Positions 1 to 5,733 of a stretch of DNA of 6,202 bases are shown piece by piece. A program made the translations under genes and the position numbers. Every line of letters starts with the position of its first letter. The stretch's first letter is position 1. The notes under the pieces are model-generated. The model saw only the letters and a program-made list of their open reading frames with translations, was not told the origin of the DNA and made no database searches. The DNA comes from Thermoplasmatota archaeon (lineage in GTDB: Archaea > Thermoplasmatota > E2 > DHVEG-1): assembly GCA_030605515.1 (NCBI GenBank), contig JAUWIE010000081.1, forward strand, positions 1 to 6,202, given 5' to 3'.

Positions 1-515
1 ATGTTGATCTCACAGATATTGGAAAAATAATTGAAGATACAATTGTAGAATACGGATACAAATCAATTGATAATCTAACCGGTCATAGCCTTGAGAAGTA
101 TAATCTTCACTCTGGTTTATCAGTTCCAAATGTTGGAGATAAAATAAATATAGCAAAACCAAAACTAGGAGATGTTTTAGCAGTCGAGCCTTTCGCAACA
201 AATGGTGCAGGTCATGTACTATCAGGAAAAAGCAGTAATATCTACAGATATAGTAGATCTTTTAAATCTAGATTAATAAGGGATCCAAAAACAAGGTGGC
301 TATCCATGAATATAAATAAAAACTTTAACACGTTGCCCTTTGCTGAGCGATGGTGCTTTGATCTCTTTCCAAACACAGAAATATCATTAAAAAAACTTTT
401 ATTTGCAGGATGTATAAAACAATATCCTCAACTTATAGATGCAAAAAATGGCATTGTCACACAATATGAACATACCATGATAATACATGAAAATGGTTGT
501 GAGGTAACAACGTGA
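1..515 (+). CDS. map: Type II methionine aminopeptidase, C-terminal part (5' truncated)
   Basis: Cytosolic metalloprotease that removes the initiator Met from new proteins. The reading frame is already open at base 3 and gives 170 residues to a TGA at 513-515; the N-terminal half lies outside the window. Visible archaeal MetAP2 signatures are NLTGHSLEKYNLHSG (residues 24-38 of the fragment), EPFATNGAG (62-70), LPFAERW (111-117) and QYEHT (154-158), ending in the typical GCEVTT. By family knowledge, His28, Glu62 and Glu156 of the fragment correspond to metal ligands and His36 to the substrate-contacting His. The segment between EPFAT and LPFAERW is the helical insert that distinguishes type II from type I enzymes. 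The ATG at 306 is internal and is not a start. Its stop overlaps the GTG start of the creatininase-family gene, which suggests co-transcription and coupled translation. Identification is firm; only the 5' end is unknown. Confidence 0.95.
   Translation, partial: VDLTDIGKIIEDTIVEYGYKSIDNLTGHSLEKYNLHSGLSVPNVGDKINIAKPKLGDVLAVEPFATNGAGHVLSGKSSNIYRYSRSFKSRLIRDPKTRWLSMNINKNFNTLPFAERWCFDLFPNTEISLKKLLFAGCIKQYPQLIDAKNGIVTQYEHTMIIHENGCEVTT
501..514 (+). promoter_or_regulatory. Ribosome binding site fixing the GTG start of the creatininase-family gene
   Basis: GAGGT at 501-505 stands six bases before GTG at 512-514, a good archaeal Shine-Dalgarno spacing. The site lies inside the last codons of the methionine aminopeptidase gene. 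The start and the upstream stop share the bases GTGA, a layout typical of translational coupling. Confidence 0.6.
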
Positions 516-1372
516 AAAAAAAGACAACTAATGGTAAAGAAACAAAGATAATTAAATTAGAAGAACTTAGCTGGAAGCAAATAGATGAATTAGACCGGGA
601 AAAATCAATATTTTTTCTACCACTTAGCCCACTTGAAGAACATGGCCCGCATCTACCAGTTGGAACTGATCTATTTACTTCACAAGATGCAGCTGTTGAA
701 GCTATTAAGATATTAAATAAAAAAAACCCATCTTTATCTTACATTCTTTTACCCTCTATTCCTGTTGGATATTGTAAATTTGCTGTGGATTTCCCAGGAA
801 GTATATCTGTTAGCGGAAAGGTCGTCAGAGACATTGTATTTAGTGTTGGATCATCTCTTGCTAAACATGGGTTTAAACATTTGATTATTTGTACTTATCA
901 CATGGCTATTGGTCATCTTAAGGGCATATATACAGGTATGAAAAAAACTATGAATAAATACGACATAAGAGTTTGTGAACCCTGGGGACCATATTTTTAT
1001 AGTAATGAAGTAGAGAAACGAGAACCGAAACTTGATTTTGATACAAGTAAAGAACTTCATGCTGGTTTTAGGGAGACATCTCTTATGAAATATCAGTATC
1101 CTTATCTTGTAGATGAATCATATAAAAAACTGCAGAGTATATATAGAGATCTTTGTTCTCCACGTGTTCTTGGTAAAACTTTTAAACAATTAGGTTTAGA
1201 AGATGGCTATGTAGGTAGTCCCGCTAGAGCTGATGCTGATTACGGTAGATGGTTTTTCAATGAAACAGTTAATGTCTATGTTAAATCAGCTCTTGATTTA
1301 TATAATGGAAAAGAACTACCTGATTTACCAAAAAATATAAAACTTACAATGAGAGCATTATTTTGGCAATAA
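512..1372 (+). CDS. Creatininase-family metal-dependent amidohydrolase, divergent
   Basis: This 286-residue protein belongs to the creatininase (creatinine amidohydrolase) fold family, whose archaeal members include the FAPy deformylase ArfB and uncharacterised relatives. The N-terminal motif at residues 41-53 (LEEHGPHLPVGTD) holds the expected metal ligands Glu42, His44 and Asp53. The usual NGHGGN motif is replaced by TYHMAI (128-133), keeping only His130. The usual HAGExETS motif reads HAGFRETS (183-190), keeping His183 and Glu188 but losing the first acidic residue. A family-like GYVGSPARADADYG segment follows at 232-245. The length is near the usual 240-290. The GTG start is supported by GAGGT upstream and the 4-base overlap with methionine aminopeptidase. 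The 3' end overlaps the convergent deoxyhypusine synthase gene by 15 bases. Fold assignment is good. The substrate is unknown, and with these motif changes neither creatininase nor ArfB activity should be assumed. Confidence 0.85.
   Translation: MKKKTTNGKETKIIKLEELSWKQIDELDREKSIFFLPLSPLEEHGPHLPVGTDLFTSQDAAVEAIKILNKKNPSLSYILLPSIPVGYCKFAVDFPGSISVSGKVVRDIVFSVGSSLAKHGFKHLIICTYHMAIGHLKGIYTGMKKTMNKYDIRVCEPWGPYFYSNEVEKREPKLDFDTSKELHAGFRETSLMKYQYPYLVDESYKKLQSIYRDLCSPRVLGKTFKQLGLEDGYVGSPARADADYGRWFFNETVNVYVKSALDLYNGKELPDLPKNIKLTMRALFWQ
1330..1342 (-). terminator. Possible U-tract terminator of the MEMO-DHS operon
   Basis: On the minus strand, about 16 bases past the deoxyhypusine synthase stop, the sequence reads TTTTATATTTTTT. 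Archaeal transcription often ends at such T tracts without a hairpin. The tract lies inside the end of the opposing creatininase gene, where it encodes Lys/Asn/Ile codons, so it may be only a coding coincidence. Confidence 0.3.
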
Positions 1373-2308
1373 CCGCTCAAAAAGGGCACTAGTCATAAGT
1401 GGAAGAAGAACTGTTGCATCTCCTTCAATAGTTACGTTATCGGCTTGTTCTTTTATTTTACCCCAAGATACTGCTTCACGTAATCTTGCTCCTGATAAAC
1501 TACCATCATGTTCTACCGCAGTTGTAATATATACAGCATAATCCAAACCATCTCTGAATTGAGCCCACCATATAACATGATGCTTTGAGATTCCACCTCC
1601 TATGATAAAAGCACCACTCTTTTCAGCATCAAATATCGTATCTGAGATGTCCTGCTCATCTTTTAATAAATCAATAGTAAGATCTCTATTCTCCTGATAA
1701 AACATCCATAATTGTGAGCCAAAAGCGCCATCCATGATTCCCGGAATAAAAATAGGTATTTTGTTTTTCCATGACCAGTACATTATTGATTCTTTACCTT
1801 TTTTTTCTTTTTCTAAGTGTTTACCAAATTCCCATATCAGTTCCTTGGTTGACCATTTGTTTTTTATTTTATAGAGATCACTTAAAATAGGCTGCATTTT
1901 TTCTTCAAGTACTGTTCCATAACACTCATTTGGAATGAATATATTGCCCAGGCGATTAATTCCTTTTTTATGAAGCTCTTTATCGTCTGCCATAAACGAA
2001 CCATGGTAGTAATCTTTCCAAACTCTTGCAAGATCATGATCTAGTGTACCAGTAGTCGTAATAACAGCATCAAAAAGTTTTTTCTTAAGTAGTTCTTTGA
2101 TAATTCCTCTTGTACCTGTTGAACATATACATGCTGGAAATGATAGTAAACGAACACAGTTTTCTTCCTTCATCATCTTTTCGAGGATATCAACACCGAT
2201 TGCAACTTTTTTTGCTGAGAACCCACCTGATGAATAGAGTTCTTTTATCAGTTCATCTGAGTTCATTCCTTTTTTCAACTGGATATCCTTAACTGGTGTT
2301 TTTTTCAT
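1358..2308 (-). CDS. dys: Deoxyhypusine synthase
   Basis: NAD-dependent enzyme that transfers the aminobutyl group of spermidine to one lysine of aIF5A, the first step of hypusine formation. The 316 residues match the archaeal length. Recognisable elements are LSFPACICSTGTRG (55-68) and ITTTGTLDHD (83-92) of the NAD-binding region, IMDGAFG (191-197), GGGISKHH (237-244), DYAVYITTAVEHDGSLSGAR (256-275), and AVSWGKI (279-285). By comparison with the human enzyme, Lys284 in SWGK is the catalytic lysine that forms the enzyme-substrate imine, and Lys242-His243 match its Lys287-His288 pair. All are present, so the enzyme should be active. The ATG is preceded by AGGTGG (minus strand, 2316-2321). It is the second gene after the MEMO1-family gene, 12 bases away, and its tail overlaps the convergent creatininase gene. 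No frameshift or loss is seen. Confidence 0.96.
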   Translation of the reverse strand: MKKTPVKDIQLKKGMNSDELIKELYSSGGFSAKKVAIGVDILEKMMKEENCVRLLSFPACICSTGTRGIIKELLKKKLFDAVITTTGTLDHDLARVWKDYYHGSFMADDKELHKKGINRLGNIFIPNECYGTVLEEKMQPILSDLYKIKNKWSTKELIWEFGKHLEKEKKGKESIMYWSWKNKIPIFIPGIMDGAFGSQLWMFYQENRDLTIDLLKDEQDISDTIFDAEKSGAFIIGGGISKHHVIWWAQFRDGLDYAVYITTAVEHDGSLSGARLREAVSWGKIKEQADNVTIEGDATVLLPLMTSALFERLLPK

Positions 2309-2315
2309 TAATTTT

Positions 2316-2321
2316 CCACCT
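2316..2321 (-). promoter_or_regulatory. Ribosome binding site of deoxyhypusine synthase, touching the MEMO stop
   Basis: On the minus strand the MEMO stop codon TAA runs directly into GGTGG, giving TAAGGTGG, then seven bases (AAAATTA) and the ATG. The AGGTGG core begins on the last base of the stop codon, which suggests tight translational linkage of the two genes. Confidence 0.6.
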
Positions 2322-3202
2322 TAATATACTATTAATGCCCCGTAACCAACACAAGAACTACTGGGTTGCACCTCATAGGATGTCCCATATTTAAGTAATT
2401 CCACATTCTCTGCACCAAGAAGTTTTGCTGCTGTTAACATTGCTGCTACCGGACCATAGCCACACATTGAAATATTATTTTTTTGAACTGTATCAACAAG
2501 ACCCTTTGGGTCTAAATTAATAATCATATCAATTGCAAGTTTATCCTGCTTATCGGCATATTCATCAACACGTAAACCCTCCGGGGGCATACTCATATAA
2601 TTAAACCCAGCATGAGAAAAATCACTACTTGCAATAATAACAATTTTCTCCTTAGAATTTTTAATTACTTCTGCTAAAATAATACCAACTTCTTGTGCTG
2701 TTTGATAGTCCTGCATATTCATACAAACAGGTACGAACTCAATTTTTTTATCTCCCGCAGAAAACTGCAGAAATGGTAGTTGCACCTCAATGCTATGCTC
2801 ATGTGTATGTGCACTTTCATCTTTATCAATGATACCTTTCCATATTTGTTCAGCCATAGAGCTATTTATCGTTATTTCTCCTAAGGGTGTTTCCCAGATA
2901 CCATCTGTCATTACAGATACTCCTGATCCATAACCTGTATGGTTTGGACCAAGAATTATAAAAGAATCAGCAAAACCGTTTTTTGATAAGTTATAATAGG
3001 AATGAGCAGCAATAGCTCCGGAATATACATATCCTGCATGAGGTACCACTAGACCAATAATGTTTTTTTCACTTTTTGTGATCTTAGGTAAACTCCCTGG
3101 TCCTCTTTCATCTAAAAAACAATCTCGTATGCTTTCAATGAGATTTGTTTTGTTTCCAGAATAGAACTGACCTGCAACTGAAGCCTTTCTAATATGTCTC
3201 AT
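2321..3202 (-). CDS. MEMO1-family protein (class III extradiol dioxygenase-like fold)
   Basis: A 293-residue member of the MEMO1 family, which is conserved in archaea and eukaryotes and shares the fold of LigB-type class III extradiol dioxygenases. The archaeal function is not settled; the human protein binds redox metal. The expected motifs occur in order: SVAGQFY (8-14), PHAGYVYSG (54-62), LGPNHTG (84-90), EHSIEVQLPFLQ (135-146), ASSDFSH (191-197), MCGYGPVAA (246-254) and YGTSY (272-276). His55, His88, His197 and Cys247 match the metal-site positions of the family (human His49, His81, His192, Cys244), so the metal site looks intact. Start: GGAGG on the minus strand (3213-3217), ten bases before the ATG. 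It is the first gene of an operon with deoxyhypusine synthase. The pairing hints at a role near protein modification or polyamine metabolism, but that is inference. Confidence 0.93.
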   Translation of the reverse strand: MRHIRKASVAGQFYSGNKTNLIESIRDCFLDERGPGSLPKITKSEKNIIGLVVPHAGYVYSGAIAAHSYYNLSKNGFADSFIILGPNHTGYGSGVSVMTDGIWETPLGEITINSSMAEQIWKGIIDKDESAHTHEHSIEVQLPFLQFSAGDKKIEFVPVCMNMQDYQTAQEVGIILAEVIKNSKEKIVIIASSDFSHAGFNYMSMPPEGLRVDEYADKQDKLAIDMIINLDPKGLVDTVQKNNISMCGYGPVAAMLTAAKLLGAENVELLKYGTSYEVQPSSSCVGYGALIVY

Positions 3203-3258
3203 TTTTTTTATGCCTCCAATGTTGTATTACATTATTGGCACATTAAGCTTACTCACAA

Positions 3259-3270
3259 AAAATATAAATA
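3259..3270. promoter_or_regulatory. AT-rich TATA element, possibly serving both divergent genes
   Basis: The plus strand reads TATAAATA at 3263-3270, a strong archaeal TATA box. Transcription would begin near 3290, leaving a leader of about 28 bases that includes GGGGGT (3302-3307) and AGGG (3310-3313) ahead of the small gene's ATG at 3319. The same bases on the minus strand read TATTTATATT, which could place a start near 3238 and give the MEMO/DHS operon a leader of about 36 bases with GGAGG at 3213-3217. Both geometries are reasonable; use on both strands is inferred from spacing only. Confidence 0.5.
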
Positions 3271-3318
3271 CAATTGATGAATACGGGATAAATATTACAT
3301 AGGGGGTCAAGGGTAACA

Positions 3319-3480
3319 ATGGAGACAGTCTGTCATATCGAAATAATAAAGGATGGGCGAGATTTTGTTGCAAGAGCACATCTAGCAAACGGTTCAATAA
3401 AAGAATACCGGCATCCAGTATTTGAAGATGTACTCACCGAGATGGTAATAGATCTTCAAGAAGAACTAGCTGATAGTTAA
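3319..3480 (+). CDS. Small hypothetical protein, 53 residues
   Basis: A 53-codon gene from ATG 3319 to TAA 3478-3480. I do not recognise a named family. The protein is charged and soluble-looking: a beginning with METVCHIEIIKDGRDFVARA suggests a beta-strand, turn, strand pattern (residues 4-22), and the end, EDVLTEMVIDLQEEL (36-50), looks like an amphipathic acidic helix. There is one cysteine (Cys5) and no membrane segment. Support for a real gene: a TATA box at good distance upstream, GGGGGT and AGGG before the ATG, an in-frame stop just upstream (3289-3291) that rules out a longer form, a T tract right after the stop, and no competing gene over the same bases. It is transcribed alone, divergent from the MEMO/DHS operon. 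The beta-beta-alpha pattern would suit a small binding or regulatory protein, but no function is assigned. Confidence 0.72.
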   Translation: METVCHIEIIKDGRDFVARAHLANGSIKEYRHPVFEDVLTEMVIDLQEELADS

Positions 3481-3503
3481 ACTACTATAATATAAAATAA
3501 TTG

Positions 3504-3529
3504 TTTTTTTTTATTTTCTTTTTTCTTTC
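3504..3529 (+). terminator. T-rich transcription end after the small gene
   Basis: A run of nine T's at 3504-3512, followed by further T-rich sequence to about 3529, starts 24 bases after the small gene's stop. This matches archaeal intrinsic termination at U tracts without a required hairpin. It overlaps the 3' end of the convergent antiporter gene, whose last codons are Lys- and Glu-rich, so part of the T-richness is coding. Confidence 0.45.
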
Positions 3530-4866
3530 ATTATCACATCATCAATTGATTTATGTTCATTTTTTTGTTCAGTAACATTTTCTAGCTTTTTCCTTTCATA
3601 ATGTGATATTACTGATACTCCTATGGTACAAATAATTGCAGTTCCAAGTATTACAACAAAAGCAACATCTTGGAAGAATCCCTCCATATTATTCCCAAGA
3701 TTTAGTCCTTTATCACTAACTAACATAGGACCAAAATTAATCGCAAGAATTGCTGCTGCAAGACCACGAGGCATCATTATTCCCATTGTTTGTTTATCAT
3801 CTTTTTCAAATCCTCCTTTAAACGTTGAGATTTGAACAGCTAAATATCGCAGTCCAAGTAAAGCAAGTAAAACGAGTATTCCAACAATAATAAATTCAGT
3901 TTTTTGAAAACTAACCATCATCCCTAGATAAACAAAGAAGAAAGTTCTTATGATAAATGAGGTTAATGAATGAAACTGCTTTGTCTCATTATCCATCTCA
4001 AAGCATCTACCTGAATAATCAAACATCTTCAGTACTTTTTTTCCATTTCCAAGAACTAATCCAAATACAAGACAAGCAATTGCCCCTGCTCCTTGTCCAC
4101 CTGATTCATTACCAATTAGTAATGTCACAAGAGAATATACAAGGAATACAACTGCTAAGGTCAAAACATAAGAAAACTGTTCTTTTCTGACTTTATGCAT
4201 TATTGGTAACCAAACAAGTCCTAAAATTAGGCCCATGCCAGCACCAACTAAAAATGTGGTAGTGAGATTTTTTATAGCATCGCCTATAGTTGCGTTATCG
4301 GAAGTAATCATTAATACAACAGCTAGAAATACTACGATACAAAGAGGATCAGTTAGTATACTTTCAATTGATAAGACCATCTTTGTTTTATTCTGTAGAT
4401 TTTTTAATTTAGAAGCTAATGGAATAACTATAGGGCTACTTGTTCCACCTACTATTGCCCCAAGTAAAATTCCAACAATTACACTATCTTCTATAGGGAT
4501 GTTTAATATCCCAGTTGATGAAAGCCCGATAACAATCATCATTGTTGCAAGTAGACTCAAACAAAAACCACTAGTAGTTAAAAGTAGTCCACGCGGTGCT
4601 CCTCTAAAAAGCTGATGAAGATCAATGTTTATCCCACCATCAAATAAAATAATTACAATGGCTATTGCTGCAAAAAATCCTGATGTATTTATCAAAAGCT
4701 CTTTATCTATACTTTGAATATTAAAAATAAAACCAACAGCAAGACCAAAAAGTAAAAGCCATACAATACTTGGGATTTGTGTTCTATTGAAAATATAATT
4801 CCCAATGAAACCAAGAACCATAATGGCTCCAAAAGTTATCAGGGCAGGAATAACAATTTCTTCCAT
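3511..4866 (-). CDS. Na+(K+)/H+ antiporter, CPA/NhaP type
   Basis: An integral membrane protein of 451 residues that exchanges cations for protons, for ion and pH homeostasis. It has roughly a dozen hydrophobic segments: for example residues 5-25, 33-50, 62-77, 93-117, 126-150, 163-188, 204-222, 232-252, 259-275, 303-320, 325-346, 367-383 and 399-422. Family motifs are LFDGGINID (74-82), GAIVGGTSSPIV (136-147), SIESILTDPL (166-175) and MPRGLAAAIL (365-374). Asp173 fits the essential transport aspartate. The residue before it is Thr172, where electroneutral NhaP/NHE proteins have Asn, a variant also found in related archaeal antiporters as far as I recall. Arg367 is kept. The C-terminus is a short charged tail (about 423-451), with no TrkA-type regulatory domain. 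No Shine-Dalgarno site precedes the ATG, while a TATA box stands about 30 bases upstream, suggesting a leaderless or nearly leaderless message. The ion transported cannot be read from sequence. Confidence 0.92.
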   Translation of the reverse strand: MEEIVIPALITFGAIMVLGFIGNYIFNRTQIPSIVWLLLFGLAVGFIFNIQSIDKELLINTSGFFAAIAIVIILFDGGINIDLHQLFRGAPRGLLLTTSGFCLSLLATMMIVIGLSSTGILNIPIEDSVIVGILLGAIVGGTSSPIVIPLASKLKNLQNKTKMVLSIESILTDPLCIVVFLAVVLMITSDNATIGDAIKNLTTTFLVGAGMGLILGLVWLPIMHKVRKEQFSYVLTLAVVFLVYSLVTLLIGNESGGQGAGAIACLVFGLVLGNGKKVLKMFDYSGRCFEMDNETKQFHSLTSFIIRTFFFVYLGMMVSFQKTEFIIVGILVLLALLGLRYLAVQISTFKGGFEKDDKQTMGIMMPRGLAAAILAINFGPMLVSDKGLNLGNNMEGFFQDVAFVVILGTAIICTIGVSVISHYERKKLENVTEQKNEHKSIDDVIMKEKRK

Positions 4867-4892
4867 ACAAGCTGTACAAAAGCTAATAGTTG

Positions 4893-4901
4893 AATTTAAA
4901 A
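4893..4901 (-). promoter_or_regulatory. TATA box of the antiporter gene, near-leaderless start
   Basis: The minus strand reads TTTTAAATT here, centred about 31 bases before the antiporter ATG. With the usual archaeal distance of about 25 bases to the start site, the message would begin within a few bases of the ATG. This agrees with the absence of a ribosome site there and with independent transcription from the upstream zinc-ribbon gene. Confidence 0.45.
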
Positions 4902-4913
4902 CTTATCTTTTTT

Positions 4914-5120
4914 TTATACTCCGCCTCCGGAATAACTACTTGCTAATAACAAAGCTAATACGAAAAGTATCGATGCATACATGATATACGTAAGAATTTT
5001 CCTTTTCTTGAGCATAGCCTGATATTTTCCTTTACATTCCTCTGAACAAAGTGTTTCACTAATAGGTATTGCCTTCCCACAAATATGACAATGGGCATGC
5101 TGTCCAACTTTCTCAACCAT
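4914..5120 (-). CDS. Small zinc-ribbon membrane protein, DUF2116 type
   Basis: A 68-residue protein with an N-terminal treble-clef or zinc-ribbon module and one membrane segment. Cys11-x2-Cys14 and Cys25-x3-Cys29 (HCHICGKAI ... LCSEECKGKY) can bind one zinc; His8 and His10 lie next to them. A basic stretch (MLKKRKI, 36-42) precedes a hydrophobic helix at about 42-62, followed by a glycine-rich tail (SGGGV). By the positive-inside rule the zinc module should face the cytoplasm. This is the layout of archaeal proteins annotated as DUF2116, often encoded near housekeeping genes; their function is unknown. Start: AGGG (minus strand, 5128-5131) seven bases before the ATG. The gene follows Hpt by 46 bases on the same strand and may be the last gene of the mfnA-hpt transcript. 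Family call is good; no role is claimed. Confidence 0.85.
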   Translation of the reverse strand: MVEKVGQHAHCHICGKAIPISETLCSEECKGKYQAMLKKRKILTYIMYASILFVLALLLASSYSGGGV

Positions 5121-5166
5121 GATATATCCCTAAACCATATATACGACTCTTACATGAAATACTTTC

Positions 5167-5733
5167 TCATGTTTTTAATACAACTTTTTCATCAACGATA
5201 TCAATATCAACTAAAGTTGTGATTGGTACATTGAATTCATCCATTATTTCCCTGGTTGTATTTCCTTTACCAATTGCAATAAAAACACCTTTAGTAACAA
5301 CATCAATTTCCTTTAAAACAGAGAGCACAGCTCTAAGAGTTCCACCGGTGCTTACTAAATCATCAACAATCACAATTTCATCTCCTTTACATAAATTATT
5401 GATATAGAGCTTTGATTTCGAATAACCTGTAACTTGTTCAGCACTCTTTTCACCAGAAAGACCATAAGATCTTTTTCTTATAACAATAAAAGGAATATTC
5501 ATATTAAATGATAACATAGTTGCAAGGGGAATCCCCATTGACTCGATTGTTACGATTTTATCAATTTTCCCATATTTTTCAATTTTTTTTTCTAATTCAT
5601 TTGCAACTTCCGTGAGTAACTCTGGTTTTATCTCAGGAATACCATCAGTTAGTGGATGTATAACATAAGAATACCCTCTTTTTTTCACAACTGAAGATTC
5701 TAATAAAGATTTTTTTAATAATTCCAGGCTCAT
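5167..5733 (-). CDS. hpt: Hypoxanthine/guanine phosphoribosyltransferase, archaeal type
   Basis: A cytosolic purine-salvage enzyme joining hypoxanthine or guanine to PRPP to give IMP or GMP. The 188 residues fit the archaeal Hpt family. Signatures: an N-terminal KRGYSYVIHPLTDG segment (18-31), ESMGIPLA (64-71), VIRKRSYGL (84-92), TGYSKSKLYIN (102-112), and the PRPP-binding motif VIVDDLVSTGGT (121-132) with the acidic pair Asp124-Asp125. The C-terminal LVDIDIVDEKVV is also typical. Archaeal enzymes of this group resemble adenine PRTs in layout, so the exact base preference is from family knowledge and not visible in the sequence. The ATG overlaps the stop of the upstream MfnA-type gene in ATGA, with GGTGA (5737-5741) close before it, so the two are almost surely co-transcribed and translationally coupled. 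Confidence 0.94.
   Translation of the reverse strand: MSLELLKKSLLESSVVKKRGYSYVIHPLTDGIPEIKPELLTEVANELEKKIEKYGKIDKIVTIESMGIPLATMLSFNMNIPFIVIRKRSYGLSGEKSAEQVTGYSKSKLYINNLCKGDEIVIVDDLVSTGGTLRAVLSVLKEIDVVTKGVFIAIGKGNTTREIMDEFNVPITTLVDIDIVDEKVVLKT

Noticed and set aside
10..201. 63-residue minus-strand frame rich in Leu and Tyr
   Set aside because: It is antisense to the methionine aminopeptidase motifs TGHSLEKYNLHSG and EPFAT, with low-complexity content typical of a shadow.
306..515. ATG-initiated 69-residue reading frame
   Set aside because: It is the in-frame C-terminal part of methionine aminopeptidase, and the frame is open with clear MetAP2 motifs back to base 3.
851..1060. 69-residue minus-strand frame
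   Set aside because: It is antisense to the middle of the creatininase-family gene and has no family resemblance or start signals.
3623..4190. Two plus-strand frames (3623-3835 and 3957-4190)
   Set aside because: Both are antisense shadows of the antiporter gene and lack start signals or known motifs.
4235..4615. 126-residue open frame on the plus strand
   Set aside because: It lies fully antisense to the antiporter, whose membrane segments and motifs are clear; the complement of hydrophobic codons readily gives open frames. No ribosome site or recognisable motif.
5137..5145. TATATATGG on the minus strand as a promoter of the zinc-ribbon gene
   Set aside because: With normal archaeal spacing transcription would begin at or inside the start codon, which conflicts with the AGGG ribosome site at 5128-5131.
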